12,395 bases of DNA from an uncultured bacterium (GTDB lineage Bacteria; Bacillota; Clostridia; Lachnospirales; Lachnospiraceae). The notes under the pieces were generated by a model. That model was given only the letters and a program-made list of their open reading frames with translations. It had not been told where the DNA came from and made no database searches. Both the position numbers and the translations under genes were made by a program. This document shows positions 6,692 through 12,395 of the stretch, piece by piece. Location: NCBI GenBank assembly GCA_937893485.1, contig CALBJL010000076.1, positions 1 through 12,395 on the forward strand, written 5' to 3'. Each line of letters starts with the position of its first letter. Within the stretch, counting starts at the first letter, position 1.

Positions 6692-8131
6692 CTAATATTG
6701 ATTCAACTGCGTCAGACCCTCCAGCACAAACGGCACGACCAGCCGCAGCACCAGAACCGCAACAAACGGCAAAAATGCGATAATACGCGCAAAGGCAGCC
6801 TTTTCCCGCTGCAGATCGAGCGCCTTGCGCTTAAAACTTTCCATATTATAAGCGCGCTCATCCTCTACGTCATGGAATACCTGTGCGATCGGCAGATCGT
6901 CACACGCCAGCAAGCCATCCGCCAGCTTTTTTGCCGGCTCATAGCCGAGATCATCCCCCAGCCGCTCCAGACTCTCCCTCCTGTGATAAGAAAAATCATC
7001 CACCGCACGCTGCAACGCCCGCGAGAATACCACCGAAAAACGCTCCATCTGCCGCAGCAGCTCTTCTACCGTAATCTGGCTGTAATGTATGACGATGAGC
7101 ACCAGTGTCTCAAAGCGGAGCGTCTCCTCCATCTTCTGGTACTCCACGCGCGCCCGCAGGATGATGACACGCGCATCCGGCAGAAAATATCCGATCAGCG
7201 CTGCCGCGGCAATCAGCACAAGCGCTGCCGGTATGCTGCCGCCCGCTCCCACACGCTGATGCGCACGTACCAGCCGCGAACCAATAGTCAGCACACCCGC
7301 TGCCGATGCACACATCCACGCGCGGAGCACCTTTTTTACGAGAAATTCCCGGATATTCCCATAGCCCTGCAGGACCTTTAACTGTTCATTTTTCTGTAAA
7401 TAGCGGCTGTAATGCGCCGCGATCTGCCGGTCGACCGGAATACGCACGGCAGGAAGCTCCAACAGCCGCTGCTCGATGGTATGCCGCCTTGCATCCGGCA
7501 TGACTGGATATTGCAATTCCTGAACGGTCACCACACAGATCACCGTCAGCAGAAAACAGACCGTGAGCGTCACAAATCCATAGCTCCCCACATAAAACCG
7601 GTCGAGTGAGGCGCTGACCGAATGACTCCACCACTGAATCGGCACACATACAAAAAACGGCAGAAACGCAAGCCCTGTCAGCCCTAAAAACGCATAATGC
7701 CCCTCCTGCCTGCGCAGCAGCTCGATGCGCACTTCCTCCTTGATATAGCGGATATTGTAAACAAACAGCGAAACACCGCCGACCTGCAGATCCCCATACG
7801 TGCGTATCGTATGGCACAGCGAAAACAGCAGCATCACATACGCATTTTTGCGCTTTCCAGAGCCATAGACCTGACCTTCCGCGCGATCGTGTTCCAGCGC
7901 ATCGGTCAGTTCGAGCAGCTCACGCCGCAGACTGCCGCTGCACGTATGGCAGCTCTGCTCCAACGCCTCCCGCATATCCGCACACCGCGCATACTGCTCT
8001 GCCAGCTCCAGCAAGAAGTGCTCCAACTCCTTCAACATGGTCTCCTGCACACGGCTGGCGCGCCTGTTCGCCGCCACGACCAGCCAGACGAGCCCCAGTA
8101 TGATATTCAGCACCCAATTATATCCCAGCAA
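6692..8131 (-). CDS. TadB/TadC-like platform protein with two apparent T2SSF domains
   Basis: This 479-residue polytopic protein is the inner-membrane platform that would couple the CpaF ATPase to pilus or pseudopilus assembly. Hydrophobic segments lie at about 5-21, 147-165, 184-204, 269-286, 301-318 and 450-471. Two long cytoplasmic helical regions (28-143 and 325-448) each resemble a T2SSF domain, giving TM-cyto-TM-TM then TM-TM-cyto-TM. TadB and TadC are usually separate proteins of about 300 residues, so this looks like a fused, shortened pair. I favour the TTG at 8131 because AGGAG lies 7 bases upstream and the first membrane helix follows at once; a GTG at 8158 is possible. It overlaps the CpaF gene by 14 bases. 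Confidence 0.86.
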   Translation of the reverse strand: MLGYNWVLNIILGLVWLVVAANRRASRVQETMLKELEHFLLELAEQYARCADMREALEQSCHTCSGSLRRELLELTDALEHDRAEGQVYGSGKRKNAYVMLLFSLCHTIRTYGDLQVGGVSLFVYNIRYIKEEVRIELLRRQEGHYAFLGLTGLAFLPFFVCVPIQWWSHSVSASLDRFYVGSYGFVTLTVCFLLTVICVVTVQELQYPVMPDARRHTIEQRLLELPAVRIPVDRQIAAHYSRYLQKNEQLKVLQGYGNIREFLVKKVLRAWMCASAAGVLTIGSRLVRAHQRVGAGGSIPAALVLIAAAALIGYFLPDARVIILRARVEYQKMEETLRFETLVLIVIHYSQITVEELLRQMERFSVVFSRALQRAVDDFSYHRRESLERLGDDLGYEPAKKLADGLLACDDLPIAQVFHDVEDERAYNMESFKRKALDLQREKAAFARIIAFLPFVAVLVLRLVVPFVLEGLTQLNQY

Positions 8132-9716
8132 ACCGAAACTCCTTTCTCTCCGCCTCACTCATCCACCGCTCCATGCGCAGTCTGGTCTCAGCATCCAGCC
8201 GGTGAAGCTGCCGGTATCCGCCATCCTCATATACAATCAGATCGACGAGTTTATAGCCCTCCGGCAGATCCGGCCGGTCACAGATCTGCGTAATGCGCTC
8301 CACATACCGCCTGCCCTCACGGTCGAGATGCAGATGCACATCAAAATTCACGACCTGAACGACCTGCTCAAGCGCCACATGCTCATTGGAAAAGCTGCCC
8401 TCCCCCAACAGGCTGTTGCGCAGCGATAAAATCAGCGCCCGCGTCGTCTTGGCATGATGCGTGAACAGTGTAAAAAGCGACCCAACCTGTCCGCTCTCCA
8501 CCATCCACGCCGCCACACGCGCCGATGCGACCTCGCCGATAATACTGACCGCACCATCCGTCTTTTTCTGCAATTCCAGCCCTGCCCAGCCGTCGATCAT
8601 GGCAGTCTCGCGGAACGTCACGATATTGCGTTTTGGATACCATCTGCGCAGATGCAGTTCAAATGCCAGCTCCAACACCCGAAGCGTATACTCCGGCGGG
8701 ATGCTCTCCACCAGTGCCATCAGAAGTGTCGTCTTGCCGCAGCCCTGCATCCCTGTGATCCCGACCACGACACACCCTTTCATCAGCCATTGCAGCAGCG
8801 AAATGACAAGCTCCGCTCCCGGCTGGTCAAACAGCTCCACGAGGCTTCGTCTGCCGCCGCAGTCCAGCTTGCGCACAAAAAACATCCAGCTTTCCGCGAA
8901 ATCCGGCCGTGCAACGACCACGCGCGAATGATCCGCCATCTCATGCACCAGATAGCCGCGCGCCCGCGACAGCTCACCAGGCTGCTCATAGCGGCAGATA
9001 TTGCGGCAGATCCGCTCCAGTTCCCTGTCCGTCTGAAAATCCAGAAAAGACAGGTGCACACTGCGCCCATGATAAAAGATCCACACGCTGTGATGGTCGC
9101 CCTCCGCCCCCGACACGCCGCCCGATACGCCGTCTATATACATATCCCGCAGTTCGTCTATGATCCCCAGCCCCTTGTAGGCGCTGTATACTTTCCATGT
9201 TAAAAGCTCCGTTTTTTCCACGAATGATAACGGTCTGCCGTGCCTGTCAAACACCTCACGGATCTGCACATCCGTGATCTCGTTTCTGTGACCGGACAGC
9301 AGCCGGTTATCTTCGATGAGATGGCTCATCGCCGCCTGCCCGTATTCCTTTTTATACAGATAGAGCAGCCGGTCGAACAGATACTCCGGATTATTCTGCG
9401 CACTGTCGCGAAAATAGAAGGTGCGGTCAATATTGTTCTCATTCAGGCAAAACAGCCGCAACAGGCTCTCCTGCATAAATTCCAGCACATAGGACTTTGC
9501 CAGTGCATCCCCTACCCCGCAGCGCAGCAGATGCTCCCGCAATTCCTTTTTCTGCCGTTCCAGCCGGTGAAGCTGGCGCTCATTCAGGCGCAGCTCGTAC
9601 AGGTTTTCCCGCAAAATGCGGTTCACATGCTCACCCATCCGCTGTACCATCTTATCCAGCGTATAGACCTGCGTCCGCCCATTCCGCTCACCGGCTGTCT
9701 GTGTTGTCTCATTCAC
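8118..9716 (-). CDS. CpaF/TadA-family secretion ATPase
   Basis: This 532-residue cytoplasmic motor ATPase belongs to the type II/IV secretion superfamily and would form a hexamer on the platform protein. Residues 1-60 are a charged helical extension. Walker A is GMQGCGKTT (322-330, Lys328). The Asp-box region VLELAFELHL (347-356) is divergent. Walker B is SIIGEV (391-396, Glu395). The His box is GSLFTLFTHHAKT (412-424), matching the usual GSLTTxHA pattern. The catalytic set looks intact, unlike the two upstream ATPase-like proteins. The start is GTG 9716 (9 bases from GGAGG) or GTG 9722 (3 bases); I favour 9716. The gene overlaps the preceding stop by 8 bases. Confidence 0.93.
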   Translation of the reverse strand: MNETTQTAGERNGRTQVYTLDKMVQRMGEHVNRILRENLYELRLNERQLHRLERQKKELREHLLRCGVGDALAKSYVLEFMQESLLRLFCLNENNIDRTFYFRDSAQNNPEYLFDRLLYLYKKEYGQAAMSHLIEDNRLLSGHRNEITDVQIREVFDRHGRPLSFVEKTELLTWKVYSAYKGLGIIDELRDMYIDGVSGGVSGAEGDHHSVWIFYHGRSVHLSFLDFQTDRELERICRNICRYEQPGELSRARGYLVHEMADHSRVVVARPDFAESWMFFVRKLDCGGRRSLVELFDQPGAELVISLLQWLMKGCVVVGITGMQGCGKTTLLMALVESIPPEYTLRVLELAFELHLRRWYPKRNIVTFRETAMIDGWAGLELQKKTDGAVSIIGEVASARVAAWMVESGQVGSLFTLFTHHAKTTRALILSLRNSLLGEGSFSNEHVALEQVVQVVNFDVHLHLDREGRRYVERITQICDRPDLPEGYKLVDLIVYEDGGYRQLHRLDAETRLRMERWMSEAERKEFRFAGI

Positions 9717-10509
9717 ATCCACCCACCTCCATAATCAGATTGGACAAATGCCTCAGCTGTTCAAAAAAATGGGCATTTCTGCGCGCATTCTGTGCGCCTC
9801 CGTTCCGCTGTATAAACCGGTTGACCTTTCCGTGCATACATGCGTGTGCAAAGCCGACATTGGATGACAGATTACAGATCCGGTGTCCGTCTACGCGGTA
9901 GATCCGCTGCAGATTGTCCCGGTTGTATACCTGATCATCCATATAATTTGACAGCAGATACACAACGTTTTTACGCATGGCAAACGGCTGTGCAAAAAAC
10001 AATTCCAGTTCCTTCTGCTGTCCGCAGAGGTTCACGACAACGACATCTGCCAGCTCCATCATACTGCCTGTCAGCCCATCCTTCACCGTGCCAAGATCCA
10101 TGAATACCATATCTGCACATGCCTCAAGCTGCGCCAGTATCCGCCGCTGCAATGCGCCGGTCTGTGCCGGATAAAGTCCCGGTTTTTCCCGCGCGCCGCT
10201 CGGCAGATAACACAGCCGCCCACCAGATAACGGCACGAGTGTCTCACGGATCACCGCCTCATCCAGCCTGTGATGCTGTTCCTGCCAGATCAGATAGTCC
10301 ATCCCCTCCAGCGCATAGTAGGTACTCTCCTCGTGCAGCATCGCATGTGCCTCCCACGGGCGGAAAAACAACTCCAGATCCGAACCGCCCTCCTTGGGCT
10401 GCACACAGATACCGCTCTTTTGTGAGTGGAGCGTCAGATAGCTCGCCACTGCCGTCATGCTGCTGGTCGTCCCGCAGCGGTGGCTGCCTCCCCAAAACGC
10501 GATTTTCAT
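9709..10509 (-). CDS. CpaE/MinD-like protein with degenerate P-loop (second)
   Basis: This 266-residue protein has the order of a MinD/ParA/CpaE-type ATPase. A beta strand leads into a P-loop position reading WGGSHRCGTTS (6-16), a Walker B-like VFMDLG lies at 135-140, and strand VVVVNLCG at 156-163 follows. The invariant Lys of GK[ST] is replaced by Thr (G-T-T) and the deviant-Walker signature Lys is Trp, so ATP hydrolysis is doubtful. CpaE proteins localise Tad machinery and work with CpaF, encoded next. The ATG at 10509 overlaps the previous stop by 4 bases (ATGA) and has GGGGGAG about 5 bases upstream; a GTG two codons earlier is poorly spaced. Fold assignment is fairly confident; loss of activity is inferred. 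Confidence 0.82.
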   Translation of the reverse strand: MKIAFWGGSHRCGTTSSMTAVASYLTLHSQKSGICVQPKEGGSDLELFFRPWEAHAMLHEESTYYALEGMDYLIWQEQHHRLDEAVIRETLVPLSGGRLCYLPSGAREKPGLYPAQTGALQRRILAQLEACADMVFMDLGTVKDGLTGSMMELADVVVVNLCGQQKELELFFAQPFAMRKNVVYLLSNYMDDQVYNRDNLQRIYRVDGHRICNLSSNVGFAHACMHGKVNRFIQRNGGAQNARRNAHFFEQLRHLSNLIMEVGGCE

Positions 10510-11165
10510 GCGCACTCCCCCTTTCGGGCGCGCCGGTAGCTGCGCCAGATCACAGAGATCTCACATTCCGCCAGCTGTCTGCACATCCGCACGAGCAGCT
10601 TTTCAAACGGCAGGGACAGATGCACAAAATTCCGATAGCCCTGATACTGCATACCAAACCGCACGGCGACATCCTCCTCAGCGAGCGGCAGCACATACGA
10701 ATCGACCAGAAAACAGTTTTCCTCGCACAGCATTGCCAGAATATGCTTTGCACTGACCGCTTCTGGACAGACATCGCGCAGAATCACGTTCATCGGCAGC
10801 TCCACGCGCTTCATCAGCTCCCGGTAACGCGCAACCTGTGCAGCCGCGCAATCCATCACGAGATAGATCTCGCTGCAGATCCTCAGTGCATCCTCCATCG
10901 GCCACACACCCAGATCCACGAGCAGATAGTCGTACTCCTTGTCCGCCCAGCAGTCCGGCGGAACCAGCCGCTCATAATCGATCTTCCGGTAAGTGACCGT
11001 ATGGAGCTTTTCTGCCGGATGCGGAATACAGTAGTGCATCGCCTGCTCATAGGAATTGTCTACCACACACACACGGCAGCCTGTATTTTGCAGGATCGAA
11101 GCCACATAGAGACAGATGTCTGTCTGCCCAATGCCAAACAAACCTATTATTTTCTTTTCAGACAA
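10506..11165 (-). CDS. MinD/CpaE-like protein with degenerate P-loop (first gene of Tad-like operon)
   Basis: This 219-residue protein resembles a truncated MinD-type fold. Strand KKIIGLFGIGQTD (4-16) occupies the P-loop position, VCVVDN (32-37) is the second strand, and YDYLLVDLGVW (78-88) is a Walker B-like motif. The P-loop Lys is Gln14 (GIGQT), so nucleotide hydrolysis is unlikely unless another residue compensates. It starts at TTG 11165 with GGAGG 7 bases upstream; the next in-frame starts have no such site. It ends in an ATGA overlap with a second, longer MinD-like gene. It probably partners that protein and CpaF in positioning or assembling the apparatus; I infer this from order, not from sequence specificity. 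Confidence 0.78.
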   Translation of the reverse strand: MSEKKIIGLFGIGQTDICLYVASILQNTGCRVCVVDNSYEQAMHYCIPHPAEKLHTVTYRKIDYERLVPPDCWADKEYDYLLVDLGVWPMEDALRICSEIYLVMDCAAAQVARYRELMKRVELPMNVILRDVCPEAVSAKHILAMLCEENCFLVDSYVLPLAEEDVAVRFGMQYQGYRNFVHLSLPFEKLLVRMCRQLAECEISVIWRSYRRARKGECA

Positions 11166-11228
11166 TCAAATACCTCCGTCAGATGGTTGTCTTACGGTTT
11201 GGAAAATTCTGCCGAATGGCAGATGAAG

Positions 11229-11243
11229 TTTTGTATACGAAAA
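11229..11243. promoter_or_regulatory. Near-palindrome sharing the ispE-gntR operator core
   Basis: TTTTGTATACGAAAA is symmetric except for one position. On the minus strand it contains GTATACAAAA, identical over 10 bases and in orientation to the ispE leader. It lies about 16 bases past the -10 box of the Tad-like operon promoter, compared with 14 for ispE. It is therefore a candidate second site for the same GntR regulator. The T-run of the adjacent terminator overlaps it. Confidence 0.4.
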
Positions 11244-11267
11244 AAGATATGCTAATCATAGCATATC
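11240..11267 (-). terminator. Intrinsic terminator of metF
   Basis: GATATGCTA at 11246-11254 and TAGCATATC at 11259-11267 form a perfect 9-base stem with a 4-base loop. On the minus strand it is followed directly by six T, a standard Rho-independent layout. It lies about 52 bases past the metF stop. The same palindrome covers the -10 box of the predicted promoter for the next operon. Confidence 0.75.
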
Positions 11268-11282
11268 CTTCCCGTTTGTAAA
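11255..11282 (-). promoter_or_regulatory. SigA-type promoter candidate for the Tad-like operon
   Basis: TTTACA (11282-11277), a 16-base spacer and TATGAT (11260-11255) match the vegetative consensus at 5 of 6 positions each. The expected start near 11248 gives a leader of about 80 bases before the TTG at 11165. The -10 box is the loop of the metF terminator hairpin. The leader also has a small hairpin (CTGCC/GGCAG, 11209-11222). Confidence 0.5.
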
Positions 11283-11319
11283 TAGATTTTATACTTTTTT
11301 AAGAATTATTTTTAACAGT

Positions 11320-12222
11320 TCAGCCCGCGCCATTCGCAAAGACGCCTTCCGGCGTTTTTCCGAGGATCGCCGACAGGTTGTCCTGAATGCCCTGTGCGAC
11401 CGCTGCGTTGTTCATCGAATAGACGTGAATATGCGTGATTCCGTTTGCAATGAGATCGATGATCTGGTCGGTCGCGTAAATGATGCCTGCCTGCTGCATC
11501 GCTTCTTTATCGCTGCCAAAATGATCGACAATGTTGATGAAGCGCTCCGGCATATGACAGCCGGACAGTTTCACCGCGTTTTTTACCTGTGTTGCCCGCG
11601 TGATCGGCATGATGCCCGGTATGATCGGGACGGTGATGCCTGCCTCTCGCGCATGGAACAGGAAATTATAAAAAATGTTGTTATCAAAAAACATCTGCGT
11701 TGTCAGAAAATCGCAGCCTGCGTCTACCTTCTTTTTGAGGTTCAGAATGTCCTCGTGCTTGTTCGCCGCGTCCGGGTGTCCTTCCGGATAACATGCTCCG
11801 CCGACGCAAAATCCGCCAAAATCGCGGATCGTGGCTACGAGCTCCGACGCATAGTGATAATCTGTAAACGGCTCGCCGTCCATCCATGTCGGGCGATCGC
11901 CGCGCAACGCCAGCACATTTTCTACGCCGCAATCACGCATTGCTGCCAATGATTCGTGGATGGTTTGCCTGGTTGCACCGACGCAGGTCAGATGTGCGAC
12001 TGTGGGAACATGGTACTGTTTCTGGATGCCCTCTGCGATCGTGAGGGTGTTTCCTGCGGTGCTGCCGCCTGCGCCGTAGGTCACGCTCATGTAGCTCGGC
12101 TGTAACGCTGCCACACGATAGGCGGCGTCCTTGACACTCTCAAAATCCGCGTCACTTTTGGGCGGGAATACCTCGAAAGAGAGAGTCAGTGCTTTGTCCT
12201 GCAATATGTTTGATAATTTCAT
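11320..12222 (-). CDS. metF: Methylenetetrahydrofolate reductase
   Basis: This is a 300-residue cytoplasmic flavoenzyme that reduces 5,10-methylene-THF to 5-methyl-THF, feeding methionine synthesis or, in acetogens, the Wood-Ljungdahl methyl branch. It is a TIM barrel with the family hallmarks SFEVFPPK (15-22, catalytic Glu17), SVTYGAGGST (46-55), LALRGDRP (104-111, Asp109), GGACYPEGHP (141-150) and the folate-contacting TTQMFFDN (174-181, Gln176). ATG 12222 has AAGGAG about 12 bases upstream, slightly long spacing. No methionine-related riboswitch or T-box motif was seen in the 170 bases upstream. Its terminator overlaps the next operon's promoter. Confidence 0.96.
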   Translation of the reverse strand: MKLSNILQDKALTLSFEVFPPKSDADFESVKDAAYRVAALQPSYMSVTYGAGGSTAGNTLTIAEGIQKQYHVPTVAHLTCVGATRQTIHESLAAMRDCGVENVLALRGDRPTWMDGEPFTDYHYASELVATIRDFGGFCVGGACYPEGHPDAANKHEDILNLKKKVDAGCDFLTTQMFFDNNIFYNFLFHAREAGITVPIIPGIMPITRATQVKNAVKLSGCHMPERFINIVDHFGSDKEAMQQAGIIYATDQIIDLIANGITHIHVYSMNNAAVAQGIQDNLSAILGKTPEGVFANGAG

Positions 12223-12275
12223 GTGTATTTTGGTCTCCTTAGCTAGTTATAAATTTCATTAGGTGCTTGCAAAAT

Positions 12276-12335
12276 TCATATCAGAGGTCGCAGCTCCCAC
12301 AAGTGTGTCTGTTTTGCTTTCATTGCCCGAATCAT
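12276..12335 (-). CDS. Possible 19-residue small ORF within the right-edge element
   Basis: ATG at 12335 has AGGAGG 9 bases upstream and the frame reads MIRAMKAKQTHLWELRPLI before a TGA. The peptide end is encoded by the 15-base core shared with the left edge, so the frame may be a by-product of a repeated element. I recall similar very short ORFs in Lachnospiraceae sequences, which also fits a repeat. A leader peptide for metF is another option. Translation is unproven. Confidence 0.25.
   Translation of the reverse strand: MIRAMKAKQTHLWELRPLI
12284..12298 (-). repeat. 15-base repeat core, right copy
   Basis: This is the identical minus-strand copy of GGGAGCTGCGACCTC found on the plus strand at 165-179. 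It lies in the otherwise gene-poor stretch upstream of metF (12223-12395). A weak promoter-like pair, TTTGCA (12273-12268) and TATAAC (12251-12246) with a 16-base spacer, lies just downstream, but its expected start would fall inside the metF ribosome site, so I do not call it. Confidence 0.6.
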
Positions 12336-12357
12336 TCCGCTGAGCCTCCTCAAAACA

Positions 12358-12387
12358 AAATTGTGTCAGCAAAGGCTTCCACAATTT
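12358..12387 (-). terminator. Hairpin at right edge, possible terminator or element end
   Basis: On the minus strand AAATTGTG and CACAATTT form a perfect 8-base stem enclosing a symmetric GA/GA internal loop and an AGC-CTTT-GCT tip. A T-rich stretch (TGTTTTG) follows, then AGGAGG. It may terminate a gene lying to the right, or form the structured start of the repeated element. The T-tract is interrupted, so terminator function is uncertain. Confidence 0.4.
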
Positions 12388-12395
12388 GGAGTCTC

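Noticed and set aside
8454..9203. 249-codon plus-strand frame
   Set aside because: Antisense to the conserved ATPase core of cpaF; no domain seen.
10119..11255. Long 378-codon plus-strand frame
   Set aside because: Antisense to both MinD-like genes, which have proper starts, ATGA coupling and fold motifs; its composition (His/Arg/Pro/Ser) is typical of an antisense shadow.
12223..12395. SAM riboswitch or T-box upstream of metF
   Set aside because: No matching conserved stems or T-box sequence; only the hairpin and the repeat core are visible.
1..12395. CRISPR array, tRNA or rRNA genes, insertion-sequence transposase
   Set aside because: No regularly spaced repeats, tRNA-like cloverleaf or transposase motif was found in the reading.

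Overview
The window reads as chromosomal DNA of a Gram-positive Firmicute, most likely a Lachnospiraceae-type gut Clostridium. I infer this from strong GGAGG ribosome binding sites, TTG and GTG starts, IspE (MEP isoprenoid pathway), a CNNM-type transporter and a Tad-like locus with no secretin or other outer-membrane part. Species cannot be named. Almost everything is on the minus strand; only one convincing gene is on the plus strand.

Region 1 (1-267) holds a left-edge element with two overlapping open frames, a strong hairpin and a 15-base core that recurs at the far right end, followed by a bidirectional terminator. Region 2 (268-1899) is an ispE-gntR operon with a good SigA-type promoter and a perfect 10-base palindrome just past the predicted transcription start, probably an autoregulatory operator. 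Region 3 (1908-2687) is a divergent plus-strand gene for an uncharacterised Thr/Lys/Ala-rich protein behind a SigD-like (motility sigma) promoter candidate. Region 4 (2717-4877) is a two-gene metal-transport operon: a CNNM/CorC-type membrane protein, then an ArsP_2-type putative heavy-metal exporter.

Region 5 (4991-11282) is the main attraction. It is a compact eight-gene operon resembling a stripped-down Gram-positive Tad/type IV pilus-like apparatus. In transcription order it encodes two MinD/CpaE-like proteins whose P-loops both lack the essential lysine, a CpaF/TadA secretion ATPase with an intact Walker A, a single membrane protein that appears to fuse two T2SSF platform domains (TadB+TadC), and four small proteins with one N-terminal membrane segment each, including a 55-residue one. 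Overlapping starts and stops imply tight translational coupling. The two MinD-like proteins would position or stabilise the system, CpaF would power it, the fused platform would couple ATP hydrolysis to assembly, and the small proteins would be pseudopilins or scaffold parts. No prepilin peptidase or canonical Flp pilin is visible here.

Region 6 (11320-12222) is metF (methylenetetrahydrofolate reductase). Its terminator hairpin overlaps the predicted promoter of the Tad-like operon. Downstream of that promoter lies a site sharing a 10-base core with the ispE-gntR operator at nearly the same distance from the -10 box, which suggests that the GntR regulator may also control the Tad-like operon. 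Region 7 (12223-12395) contains a hairpin, a possible 19-residue ORF and the second copy of the 15-base core.
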